From the NCBI GenBank assembly GCA_024275695.1, contig JAJRYP010000126.1:1-14161 (forward strand): DNA of 14,161 nt. The letters are read 5' to 3'. Origin of the DNA: Patescibacteria group bacterium (GTDB lineage: Bacteria > Patescibacteriota > Gracilibacteria > UBA1369 > PNNO01). Of the stretch, positions 1-7,287 are shown piece after piece. Under the pieces are notes generated by a model. That model saw only the letters and a list, made by a program, of their open reading frames with translations, had not been told where the DNA came from and searched no databases. The number at the start of each line of letters is the position of its first letter. Position 1 is the first letter of the stretch. The position numbers were made by a program, and so were the translations under genes.

Positions 1-116
1 AAAATCGCTGCACGGTTGCCCATAACCTCATCGGAAGACAATTCGGCAATAAGGGTTTTAACTATTTCACTTGAGGGTTGAATAGTAGCTACTTGTTCCA
101 CTTTTCTTTTACTCAT
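1..116 (-). CDS. 5' end of an unrecognised protein, cut by the window edge
   Basis: Reading leftward from an ATG at 116, the minus strand is open to the window edge for 38 codons (MSKRKVEQVATIQPSSEIV..., then an acidic helix-like stretch ending GNRAAI). I do not recognise the family. The visible N-terminus is hydrophilic, has no signal peptide or membrane segment, and starts with a basic patch (KRK). There is no clear Shine-Dalgarno site. The upstream 107 bases contain a nested dyad (132-172) that could control this gene. It is transcribed away from the leuS/recombinase debris to its right. The start codon is plausible rather than proven. Confidence 0.45.
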   Translation of the reverse strand, partial: MSKRKVEQVATIQPSSEIVKTLIAELSSDEVMGNRAAI

Positions 117-131
117 ATAGTAAACTTACAA

Positions 132-172
132 TTCTTGACAAGAAGCTAAATCAATTTAGTAGTCTTGGCAAG
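132..172. promoter_or_regulatory. Nested dyad, possible operator or recombination site
   Basis: Two near-identical short palindromes, CTTGACAAG (134-142, extended to TTCTTGACAAGAA at 132-144) and CTTGGCAAG (164-172), flank a central dyad CTAAAT-CA-ATTTAG (146-159). The outer centres are 30 bp apart, about three helical turns, and the middle dyad sits almost exactly midway. The layout resembles a dimeric regulator site or a recombinase crossover site. On the minus strand TTGCCA (171-166) could be a -35 box for the gene starting at 116, but the matching -10 (TAGCTT) is poor. The function is inferred. Confidence 0.35.
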
Positions 173-223
173 TGGATTTTGGTTTTGTATTCAATTTTTT
201 ACTGTTAAATCAACAAGTCTAAT

Positions 224-538
224 ATGGAACGCCCTCAATACGATGCTAATGCTAAATCAGCAGAAAAGCATTGTAAAATCCAGGTCTATCATATGATTGG
301 ACTCGAGAGACAGAATACCACCGATCCGTAATATTATAAATGGACTCAATGGATATTTGCACGATCGTACAAGAGAGGATTGGCTTACATGGATGATATA
401 GAAGTCAACTGGTGTCCACAACTTGGTACTGTTTTGGCAAATGAGGAAGTACTAGATAGTGTTTCGGAGTGCGAAGGATACCCCGTTGAAAGAAGAGTTA
501 TGAAACAATGGGTATTACGCATAACGGAATACGTCTGA
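224..538 (+). pseudogene. leuS: Decayed fragment of leucyl-tRNA synthetase
   Basis: In the frame starting at ATG 224 the translation reads QNTTDP, then TAA at 329, then YYKWTQWIF, KRGLAYMDDIEVNWCP, QLGTVLANEEV and MKQWVLRITEYV, ending in TGA at 536. This is the classic LeuRS segment between the HIGH region and the CP1 editing domain. Just upstream, another frame reads GLSYDWTRE (283-309), which continues the family pattern, so at least one frameshift lies near 310. The HIGH motif, editing domain and KMSKS part are absent, and the typical ITAYAD motif is broken at EYV-stop. About 100 codons remain of a family of more than 800. It is non-functional and probably a relic of a rearrangement; the functional leuS must lie elsewhere. 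Confidence 0.8.
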
Positions 539-828
539 AAATCCATTAGCCGTCTTACATCTCTTGTATGCAATGTTTTGGCAAGAACAGATCACATGAT
601 ACGCAATCCGTTCTATTACGGAGTTTTCAATCATAAAGGAGAGCTTTACCGGGGAAGCCATGAGCCAATTATCTCTAATAAGCTCTTTGATAAGGTGCAG
701 CGGATAGTAGAGCGTAGAGGTAAGCCACGAAAGGCAAAAGAAATTTTGGCTTTTGCTTTTCGTGAAATCTTTACATGTAGTGAGTGCGGCCGTGCAATAA
801 CGGCGGACAAGAAAGTAAAACTGTCCGG

Positions 829-947
829 CCGCGTAGCGGATACTGAAAATTTAGAAGAGAAGCGAAGCTTCTTGCAAAAAATCGGCTATAAACCACAATG
901 GTATACTACTTATTTTACCATTGTGGTTTATTCCGCGCTCCGCGCGG
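829..947. repeat. Cluster of short perfect hairpins with three-base loops
   Basis: Three compact palindromes lie in the non-coding stretch between the recombinase remnant and the tRNA: CCGC-GTA-GCGG (829-839), AGAAGC-GAA-GCTTCT (858-872) and CCGCGC-TCC-GCGCGG (933-947). Read on one strand or the other they contain related cores (CCGCTACGCGG, GCTTCGCT, GCTCCGC). Similar cores occur in other gaps of this window. None is followed by a clear T-tract, so they are not obvious terminators. Confidence 0.5.
888..931. repeat. 16-bp perfect inverted repeat with 12-base loop
   Basis: ATAAACCACAATGGTA (888-903) and its exact reverse complement (916-931) are separated by TACTACTTATTT. A stem this long and perfect is unlikely by chance in about 200 non-coding bases. 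On the minus strand it lies roughly 100 bases downstream of the tRNA 3' end and is followed, after six bases, by a run of T, so it might end the tRNA transcript. It could equally be a terminal repeat or attachment-site remnant of the mobile element. Confidence 0.6.
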
Positions 948-1033
948 CGAACTTCCATATCATCGACCAAAAAGCCGCAGTGGAGTTGGGTTTTCCGTGG
1001 GTTTGGGCGGCCAAAAAACAAGATTTTTCCGTT

Positions 1034-1108
<75 letters not shown>

Positions 1109-1146
1109 GCGCTCGAAAATGAATTCGTATTTAAAAGGCAAAGAGA

Positions 1147-1174
1147 ATTATAACGAATCCGTGAAAAATTTCAA
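1147..1174 (-). promoter_or_regulatory. Promoter candidate for tRNA-Gly
   Basis: Read on the minus strand, TTGAAA (1174-1169), a 16-base spacer and a perfect TATAAT (1152-1147) lie upstream of the tRNA. Transcription would start near 1140, about 30 bases before the mature 5' end, leaving a short leader for RNase P. The position lies downstream of the beta-CASP gene's stop, so the tRNA can be expressed independently of that gene. Confidence 0.6.
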
Positions 1175-1210
1175 ATCAATTTTTACAAATGTTGTACCGG
1201 TATAAAATTT

Positions 1211-2614
1211 TTACTCCGGCAATTCAAAAATATCTCCCGGAGCAGGCATTTCAACATTTTTATAGCCATTTTCCGCAAGCACATCTTTAAATTTAAAACC
1301 TTGATCTTTTTCTCCATGCACAAGGAATATCTTCTTTAATCCATCAACGCGACTGATGTAATCAAGCAAGTCACTTCTGTCCGCGTGTGCTGAAAACGCG
1401 TTAATACGATTTACTTCCGCTCGCAGCCTATATTCTTCTCCAAATATTTTAACGATTTTATTTTTATCGACAATTCTGCGACCAAGGGTGTGCTGCGCCT
1501 GATATCCAACAATAAGAATACTGTTTTTAGGGTCTTCTATATTATTCTTCAGATGATGCAAAATTCGTCCAAATTCACACATTCCCGAAGCCGAGATAAT
1601 AATGCAAGGCCCCTGATAATGATTAAGCGCCTTTGAATCCGCAACGTCGGTTATATATTTCAACCGTCCAAAACCGAACGGATTTAAACGGTTGTCTATA
1701 AATTCTTTATAAGTTGCTTTATCAAAACATTCAGGATGATTCGCAAATACTTCGGTTACATTTCCAGAAAGCGGACTATCAACGAAAATCGGTAGATCCG
1801 GAATTTTTTCATTTTTTACCGCAAGGTTTAGTCTGTAAATAATTTCCTGTGTTCGTCCGACCGAAAAAGCCGGAATTATTAACTTTCCGCCTTTTTTATA
1901 TGTTTTATTCGTGAATTCAATGAGCTGATTATCTGCGTCTGTAATTGATTCATGAAGCCTGTCACCATACGTGCATTCTGTAATAAAGTATTCTGTTTTC
2001 GGAATAATTCGCGGATCTCTTAAAAGCGGAATATTTTTTCGTCCAAGATCTCCGGTAAAACCAATGGTAAATCTTTTGTCGAGTTCTTTGTCATGAATTA
2101 CAAGATGAATCAAAGCGGAACCCAGGATATGACCTGCGTCGTAAAAACATGCCGCAAGAGCGTTTTCAACCACAAAAGTTCGATCGTATCCAACCCCATG
2201 AAATTGATTTAGCGCCTGTTGCGCATCTTCCAAAGTATAAAGAGGTTCAATCGGCTCTTCTCCTTTTTTAAGTTTCTTCCTATTATAATATTCGGCATCC
2301 TTTTCCTGAATGTATGCACTATCGGCAAGCATGTGATTGCAAAGATCACGAGTCGCGTGAGTAGAATAAACAGGTCCTTTGAAACCACGTTTCACCAGAA
2401 GCGGCAAAAGCCCACTGTGATCAATATGTGCGTGAGAAAGAATAACCGCGTCTATTTCTTCGGGATTAAAAGGAAAATTCATATTTTTCTCTTTTGAGAT
2501 TTTACGTCGACCCTGAAACATCCCGCAATCCAAAAGAATCTTCTTTCCGTTAACGTGAAGAAGATGTTTTGATCCGGTTACTTCTTGGGCGGCTCCGACA
2601 AATTCAAGTTTCAT
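1211..2614 (-). CDS. Beta-CASP metallo-beta-lactamase ribonuclease-like protein
   Basis: This 467-residue protein belongs to the MBL-fold/beta-CASP family with an RNA-specificity C-terminus (YSH1/CPSF73-like), zinc-dependent nucleases of RNA processing. The metal site is visible: the HAHIDH motif at residues 61-66, GHILGS at 161-166, TGDLGR at 187-192 and TECTYGDR at 212-219. The beta-CASP part has SASGMCEFGR at 341-350. The C-terminal MBL/RMMBL part has FSAHAD at 407-412 and HGE at 433-435. All expected ligands are present and the length is usual for bacterial members. The ATG at 2614 opens directly on the first beta strand (MKLEFVGAAQEVTGS), typical of the family. There is no clear ribosome site; an AT-rich TATAAA lies 11 bases before the ATG. 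It is not RNase J by sequence style. Its exact RNA substrate cannot be read from the sequence. Confidence 0.9.
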   Translation of the reverse strand: MKLEFVGAAQEVTGSKHLLHVNGKKILLDCGMFQGRRKISKEKNMNFPFNPEEIDAVILSHAHIDHSGLLPLLVKRGFKGPVYSTHATRDLCNHMLADSAYIQEKDAEYYNRKKLKKGEEPIEPLYTLEDAQQALNQFHGVGYDRTFVVENALAACFYDAGHILGSALIHLVIHDKELDKRFTIGFTGDLGRKNIPLLRDPRIIPKTEYFITECTYGDRLHESITDADNQLIEFTNKTYKKGGKLIIPAFSVGRTQEIIYRLNLAVKNEKIPDLPIFVDSPLSGNVTEVFANHPECFDKATYKEFIDNRLNPFGFGRLKYITDVADSKALNHYQGPCIIISASGMCEFGRILHHLKNNIEDPKNSILIVGYQAQHTLGRRIVDKNKIVKIFGEEYRLRAEVNRINAFSAHADRSDLLDYISRVDGLKKIFLVHGEKDQGFKFKDVLAENGYKNVEMPAPGDIFELPE

Positions 2615-2807
2615 ATGTAAAGAAATTTATATTTTAGATAAGTCCCCTTGTCGTCGTGCTCCGCTACAACTTTTATTTATTTTACCATATCTAACATAAG
2701 ATGTACATTGGTGGTTAGTAAATACACCTGATAACCACACAGTAAGTCGAAGCTTTTAATCCCCGGGGATGGTAAACCTACCGTACAATAATAATTTGTT
2801 TCGACAA
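2615..2807. other. Intergenic region with palindromes, no gene
   Basis: This 193-base gap separates the CapA-type gene from the beta-CASP gene. I see no plausible coding frame. It holds a perfect 12-bp palindrome ATCCCCGGGGAT (2759-2770), a 7-bp stem GTGGTTA/TAACCAC (2711-2717 with 2732-2738, 14-base loop) and a GTGCTCCGCT core (2656-2665) flanked by TTGT/ACAA (2648-2651 and 2666-2669). No stem is followed by a T-run in the direction of transcription, so I cannot call a terminator for the CapA gene. Confidence 0.45.
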
Positions 2808-4499
2808 CTACAACCTGGGCTGAGATTTCTCGATAATGATTTTACCTGATTTTATAGCATTTGTTAGCGCCTCATTATAATTTCCCCATGCTACAAATTT
2901 ATCAAAAAATGCTGCCTTTTCTTGCACGTTCATTAAAATTGGCCGGCTGTTTGGAATTGCATACGGATACAAATAAATCACCGTCCGTTCTTTTTCCAAA
3001 ACAGCTCCTATTGCAAGGCCTTCTTGTGTATCTTGCGAGAAATATTGATCGAATACAAAATTCCCAAGGGAGTAAAAAACAGGAACATCCTTATAAATTT
3101 CCATTGTCTGAACAACGTGCGGATGGTGACCGATTATTAAATCAGCACCGGCATCAACAAACGTATGCGCAAGCTCGACTTTTCGACTTGTTGGCGTGTG
3201 CTTATATTCAATCCCCCAATGAATTGAAATAATAACGTAATCGTTTTCCGCTTTTAACTGCCGAATATATGAAGCCGCCGAGTCCGCGTCTATTTTAAAA
3301 ATTGTATCATCATAGCCGAGGAAAGCCACTTTCGATCCTGAAATTTCCGAAATATGAACGTTTTCCTCATGAGTGTTTTTTGGATGACCAAAATACGAAA
3401 CACCTCCCGCATCGAGAAATTTCTTAGTATCGTCACGCCCTCCCCAACCTTGATCAAGCGCGTGATTATTAGCAATGCTCACAATCGTAATTCCGGCATC
3501 CTTTATTACCCGAACAACATCGGGCTTGAATCTGAATGAAATCGATTTACTTGTTACAACCGGAAATTCTTTAATCGGACCTTCAAAATTGGCAAACACA
3601 TAATCGGTTCCCCCAATGTCAGCAGCAATTTTTTCAAAAGGATAATTTAACCCGTGCTTATCCATTAACGAACGTACCGCACGGCCCAGCATTACGTCGC
3701 CAAAGCCAAGAATGGTTACGCGTTCCATCTTCTCGGGCGCATCTTCCTTAGTATAAAAAGTGTATAAATCGTTCATATACGGTCTCTTTGCTTGACTGAA
3801 ATGGAAGTAATAAAGCGCTGATTTTATCGCGAGCGGACTCGAAATTTTAAGTTTTTTGAGCGCGGAAATATCAAAATTATAAAACGCCCTTTCCGTAGTC
3901 ACGTCTTGCAATTCTTTTAAATATGGATCTTTGACATTCGAAAATTCAGTTAATCCCAGCACAAAAACTTTCCTCGATGAATCCGCAACTGCTCCTTTAA
4001 GGAGCCTTGAAAATCTGTATGCGTCAATCGATCCGGCCTCTTTGGTAAAAAATACAGATACTATCCGCGCATCAGGGAAACTGTATTTGATACGATCAAC
4101 AAGAGAGCAAATTTCATCGTGATCATCAAATAAATCGTTATTTACAGATACGTACTTGGCCTCCGTAATTGTATCAATAAACTTATTATCGTAATCAAGC
4201 CGGCCGTTTTGAACAACAAGCGGTGTCGACTCCGAAGATACGTCTGTTTGAGCAAGAATTACAAACGTTTCCGGTTTCTCAATCTGTTTTATCTTTTCAA
4301 AATAATCAATTATGTCACTTTGACGATCAGGTGAATTCGGGACTATTCCTCCAATGACTTTTTGGTTTATGGGAGCCGCTTGGGAAGTACGCAAAACATC
4401 AACCTTCATATCGTTCATATACGAACCAAATCCAAAAAGAATAATCAGCAAAACTATGGCGAGGGCATAGATTCCATATTTCAGATCAAACCTTTTCAT
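2808..4499 (-). CDS. Membrane-anchored protein: degenerate Memo-like domain fused to CapA phosphoesterase-like domain
   Basis: This 563-residue protein has a cytoplasmic basic start, one membrane segment (about residues 9-26) and two extracytoplasmic domains. Residues about 45-250 follow the AmmeMemoRadiSam-B/Memo pattern: GGIVPNS (50-56), FVILAQTDV (79-87), VFVLGLTEFSN (178-188) and SSPLAI (220-225). The usual histidines (PHH, GPNH, SH) are replaced by N, S, T or N. Residues about 261-520 are a CapA (PGA_cap) domain, a metallophosphatase-like fold, with GFGDVML (265-271), NFEGP (304-308), NNHALDQG (344-351), IHWGIEY (426-432), GHHPH (457-461) and SLGNFVFD (477-484), all intact. CapA relatives take part in poly-gamma-glutamate or other surface-polymer production. 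No capB or capC is nearby, so a polyglutamate role is unsupported. It lies 76 bases downstream of the SLH gene on the same strand. It ends in TAG. Confidence 0.85.
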   Translation of the reverse strand: MKRFDLKYGIYALAIVLLIILFGFGSYMNDMKVDVLRTSQAAPINQKVIGGIVPNSPDRQSDIIDYFEKIKQIEKPETFVILAQTDVSSESTPLVVQNGRLDYDNKFIDTITEAKYVSVNNDLFDDHDEICSLVDRIKYSFPDARIVSVFFTKEAGSIDAYRFSRLLKGAVADSSRKVFVLGLTEFSNVKDPYLKELQDVTTERAFYNFDISALKKLKISSPLAIKSALYYFHFSQAKRPYMNDLYTFYTKEDAPEKMERVTILGFGDVMLGRAVRSLMDKHGLNYPFEKIAADIGGTDYVFANFEGPIKEFPVVTSKSISFRFKPDVVRVIKDAGITIVSIANNHALDQGWGGRDDTKKFLDAGGVSYFGHPKNTHEENVHISEISGSKVAFLGYDDTIFKIDADSAASYIRQLKAENDYVIISIHWGIEYKHTPTSRKVELAHTFVDAGADLIIGHHPHVVQTMEIYKDVPVFYSLGNFVFDQYFSQDTQEGLAIGAVLEKERTVIYLYPYAIPNSRPILMNVQEKAAFFDKFVAWGNYNEALTNAIKSGKIIIEKSQPRL

Positions 4500-4575
4500 A
4501 AATGTTTTTTACTATCCGTTTGCATTTTAGTGGATCATGAGATCGTGGACGCAATAATTCACATCCACAACAATA

Positions 4576-5868
4576 TCACTGACGCAACAAATTTATAATC
4601 TTGGATGCCTCAGCCCTGGTAATGGGATCGTCAGGATAAAAATTTCCATCTTCACGACCTGAGACAATGAAATCCAAATACGCCTGATTTATATACGAAA
4701 TCGCCCAGTGCCCTATCGTATCCTCAAACGCCCATTCATCGCCGGTATCCGGTATTTCCACCCCAAACGCAAGCATTGCGATTTTTAATGCTTCGGCCCT
4801 TGTAACATTTTGAGCCGGTGCAAAAGTAGTTTCATCATATCCATCAACTATTCCCTGTTTCCATGCCGCATATACCCAATCTATTTGCCATCCGTCCAAA
4901 TCGTTAAACAGAAAGTTTTGATCGTTCGGTGTCATCGAAGCGATTCCCGCAGCCGATAGCGACATTTTTGTCAATTCAGCTCGGTTAATATTATCATCCG
5001 GGTGAAATCCACCATCGTCATATCCTTTTACAACCCCGGCCTTAAAAAGATCAATAATATAAGTTTCCGCCCAATGGCCGGCTATGTCGTTAAAGATCTC
5101 CTTCGGTTCGTCTTTCGGAGCTAAATCGGGATCGTCGTTACATCCGACCGTTTCGTTCCAATATAATCCTTCACCGCAAAAACAGCTTAAACTATCACTA
5201 TCCACAAGTACTCCACCTGTTTCTATGCAAAGTTCATCCAAAATTTTATCCTCCGTACATCCAACCGTGTTGCTCCATTCAGCGCCAACCGGACATGAGC
5301 AACTTTCATTTAAAATTCCGCCCGTACCGGTACAAAGCTTTTCATTCCAATAATTTACGTCGTATTTCGGGATTTCTCTTTTGTCAGCCGGACCTGTGAC
5401 AGTTAAGTAAACATATGAAGCCGGCTGATACGACCACAATTCATTTTCGTAATCGTTAATATATCCGTGCAACAAATATTCTCCGGGAGGCAGAATCGGA
5501 TATTGATCTTCATTCGGGTCAAAAGTCCTGGTCCAAATTGCTTTTCTTGAATCGGGGATTGTTATCTCGGTTGATGCCGGATCGCAATTTCTGGGATTTA
5601 ACAAACGATTATAAACAGGCAATGTATAGCTTGCCGTATCGGCGCTGTACGCATGTATTGTAAAGCTCATCTGGCAGCCTGTATCAAAATAGAGCGGAAT
5701 ATCGAAACCCGTTGTGTTTTCCGCTTCCAAAATTACTTGAATCGTATCACCGTATTCATACAAAGCTTTATCCGTTTTCACCGAAATCGCAAGATTCGAA
5801 GCTGCGTATGCGGAAGCCGTAAATACAAAAAAGATCACCATAGATCCCGTTAATCTATAAATATTCAT
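4576..5868 (-). CDS. Secreted surface protein with BsuPI-like domain, Cys-rich repeats and three SLH domains
   Basis: This 430-residue protein starts with a signal peptide (hydrophobic residues 9-20, likely cleavage after AYA at about 22). Residues 25-160 look like a BsuPI-type immunoglobulin-like beta domain (YEYGDTIQV, then LPPGEYLL at 126-133). Two Cys repeats follow, with cysteines at 179, 190, 192, 204 and at 214, 229, 231, 243, sharing TGG...CxC...W..TVGC. Three S-layer homology domains follow at about 259-302, 321-364 and 381-424, each with the GYDDGGFHPDDNINRAE-type motif. SLH domains bind cell-wall polymers, so the protein should be anchored outside the cell by its C-terminus. It lies between rlmH and the CapA gene on the same strand. 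It ends in TGA. No SD is visible; a TAACAT box lies 7 bases before the ATG. The ligand of the N-terminal domain is unknown. Confidence 0.88.
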   Translation of the reverse strand: MNIYRLTGSMVIFFVFTASAYAASNLAISVKTDKALYEYGDTIQVILEAENTTGFDIPLYFDTGCQMSFTIHAYSADTASYTLPVYNRLLNPRNCDPASTEITIPDSRKAIWTRTFDPNEDQYPILPPGEYLLHGYINDYENELWSYQPASYVYLTVTGPADKREIPKYDVNYWNEKLCTGTGGILNESCSCPVGAEWSNTVGCTEDKILDELCIETGGVLVDSDSLSCFCGEGLYWNETVGCNDDPDLAPKDEPKEIFNDIAGHWAETYIIDLFKAGVVKGYDDGGFHPDDNINRAELTKMSLSAAGIASMTPNDQNFLFNDLDGWQIDWVYAAWKQGIVDGYDETTFAPAQNVTRAEALKIAMLAFGVEIPDTGDEWAFEDTIGHWAISYINQAYLDFIVSGREDGNFYPDDPITRAEASKIINLLRQ

Positions 5869-5875
5869 ATTAAAA

Positions 5876-5905
5876 ATGTTATTTCCAGTACGGTAATTTT
5901 ACCAA
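5876..5905 (-). promoter_or_regulatory. Promoter candidate for the SLH gene, with internal dyad
   Basis: On the minus strand TTGGTA (5905-5900), an 18-base spacer and TAACAT (5881-5876) sit 7 bases before the ATG, which would give an almost leaderless mRNA. A 12-bp dyad GGTAA-TT-TTACC (5892-5903) overlaps the -35 side and could bind a regulator. Both boxes are imperfect, so this is a tentative call. Confidence 0.3.
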
Positions 5906-5988
5906 AAAAGTGACATTTGGAAAGGGGCAGTGTTGTTTAATAAAACAAAAATCACACATCTGCAAGCTACATTTTACGTGAATTTAGA

Positions 5989-6441
5989 TTAATAATGATA
6001 CTTTTTCCCCTCCAAAATCGTGCATCCTCTATAAATTTGTTCAAGCAATATCACTCTTATCATTTGATGCGTGAATGTCATCCTGGAAAATGAAAGCTTT
6101 AAGTTGGCACGTTTAAGCACTTTATCACTCAATCCGTAAGGGCCGCCAATTATAAAAATCATCTTTTCCGATTCTTTTAAAAAAGAGGCAAATTCCTCGG
6201 AACTGTAGGATTTCCCTACGATTTCGAGTGCAACAACAAAGGAATCGTCGCGTATTTTTTTCATTATTGATTCGCCCTCTCTCTCCATTGCTTTCTTTCT
6301 ATCGTCGCCTTTTTTATCTTCCTCAATGGTTTCAACATTAATTTTCGCGTAACGAGATAAGCGCTTTAAATACTCCTTTTCCGCTTCTTTAAAATAGAAA
6401 TCTTTAGTTTTCCCGACCTGAATAATGTTTATGTGGAGCAT
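5989..6441 (-). CDS. rlmH: 23S rRNA (pseudouridine-1915 N3)-methyltransferase RlmH
   Basis: RlmH is a SPOUT-class methyltransferase that uses S-adenosylmethionine to methylate N3 of pseudouridine 1915 in helix 69 of 23S rRNA, on assembled ribosomes. The 150-residue length is right for the family. The N-terminus has the usual beta strand (INIIQVGKTKD). The knotted cofactor site is seen in IIGGPYG (97-103), LSFSRMTFTHQM (116-127) and EQIYR (134-138). The protein ends in YHY, where the family ends YHH, YHK or similar, the C-terminal tail that contributes to the active site. It is divergently arranged with rlmD, another 23S methyltransferase gene, across a 138-base spacer. No SD is visible before the ATG. 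Confidence 0.95.
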   Translation of the reverse strand: MLHINIIQVGKTKDFYFKEAEKEYLKRLSRYAKINVETIEEDKKGDDRKKAMEREGESIMKKIRDDSFVVALEIVGKSYSSEEFASFLKESEKMIFIIGGPYGLSDKVLKRANLKLSFSRMTFTHQMIRVILLEQIYRGCTILEGKKYHY

Positions 6442-6500
6442 TGTTTTAATTTGGTGTAATATTTATTTGCGCATATTGCGCCTAAACTTTATGATGGTGT

Positions 6501-6563
6501 TCGCTTCGCTCACGATTGCGCTTCGCCTTAGCTTAGCGAGACACTCCGCTTTGCTTCGTGTCT
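6501..6563. repeat. Palindrome-rich low-complexity spacer between rlmH and rlmD
   Basis: The octamer CGCTTCGC occurs twice (6502-6509 and 6519-6526). A TCGC/GCGA stem (6523-6526 with 6536-6539) encloses a CTTAG direct repeat. A 6-bp stem AGACAC/GTGTCT (6539-6544 with 6558-6563) closes a 13-base loop TCCGCTTTGCTTC. The last hairpin ends 16 bases before the rlmD ATG. Its arm-plus-loop design closely resembles the hairpin at 11679-11700 before the flippase gene. Confidence 0.55.
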
Positions 6564-6579
6564 ATTGTAGCTTAAATTT

Positions 6580-7251
6580 ATGCAGCTTAAAAAGGGAGAA
6601 GAAATTTCGCTTTCCATAGAAAAATTGGCGTACGGAGGAGCAGGCGTCGGATATCTCCAAATTGATGACAAAAAACTTGTTGTTTTTGTTGAAGGCGCGC
6701 TTCCGCAAGATGAAGTTACTGCCAAACTCAGAAAAATTAAGCCGAATTATATTGAAGCTGAACTTGAAAAAGTTACAAAAAAGTCTCCGTTAAGGGTAAA
6801 ACCGCGCTGTCCTCATTTTGACGTATGTGGCGGATGTTCTTTGCAAACTCTTCCATATGAAGAGCAATTACTCTCTAAAGAACTTCAAGTTAAAGAATCA
6901 CTTGAGCATATCGGAGGATTTGTTAATCCTCATATTGAAAAAATTATCGGGTGTAAGGATCCGTGGTTTTACAGGAATAAAATGGAATTCAGTTTCGGAA
7001 CCAAAAATATTGATGATGACCTGGTTACCGTCGGCCTCCATCCGAAACATAGACGGTATGATGTTTTTCAAGTTAAAACCTGTTTTCTTGAAACCAATGA
7101 TATTGGAAATTTAATGACCGCCGTTCAGAAATTCTGTCGAGAGCACAACTTAACACCTTATCATTTCAAATCAAATACAGGCTTACTTAGATCGATAACT
7201 GTTCGCGAAGGGAAAAGAACCGGAAAACGTTTAGTGAATCTTTTGACTTAG
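6580..7251 (+). CDS. rlmD: 23S rRNA (uracil-1939 C5)-methyltransferase, N-terminal part ending at an in-frame TAG
   Basis: This is the first 223 codons of an RlmD/RumA-type SAM-dependent methyltransferase that makes m5U in 23S rRNA. An N-terminal TRAM RNA-binding domain (residues about 3-65, with KLAYGGAGVGY) is followed by a 4Fe-4S cluster site, C77, C83, C86 (CPHFDVCGGC) and C168, matching the family spacing. The central domain then begins (DPWFYRNKMEFSF). Reading stops at TAG (7249-7251), and the same frame continues immediately with GEPFEHASKFVKMLTEE into the catalytic half, so the whole gene would be 6580-7986, 468 codons plus the amber. A single change (for example TCG to TAG, Ser) explains the break. 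Alone, this part lacks the SAM site and catalytic Cys. It may be a nonsense-mutated pseudogene, an assembly error or a readthrough gene. The specific uridine (1939 or 747) is assigned by family only. Confidence 0.85.
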   Translation: MQLKKGEEISLSIEKLAYGGAGVGYLQIDDKKLVVFVEGALPQDEVTAKLRKIKPNYIEAELEKVTKKSPLRVKPRCPHFDVCGGCSLQTLPYEEQLLSKELQVKESLEHIGGFVNPHIEKIIGCKDPWFYRNKMEFSFGTKNIDDDLVTVGLHPKHRRYDVFQVKTCFLETNDIGNLMTAVQKFCREHNLTPYHFKSNTGLLRSITVREGKRTGKRLVNLLT

Positions 7252-7287
7252 GGCGAGCCGTTCGAACATGCTTCCAAGTTCGTAAAA

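Noticed and set aside
2808..4499. Poly-gamma-glutamate capsule operon
   Set aside because: Only a CapA-family protein is present; no CapB ligase or CapC homologue is in the window, so the specific polymer cannot be claimed.
5933..5948. TTGTTT-AATA-AAACAA stem between rlmH and the SLH gene as a terminator
   Set aside because: The stem has very little GC and no T-run follows on the minus strand, so it would not terminate efficiently.
7249..7251. Pyrrolysine or general amber decoding at the rlmD TAG
   Set aside because: The CapA-type gene also ends in TAG, the position is not a catalytic site, and no pyrrolysine genes are visible. A nonsense change or sequence error is simpler.
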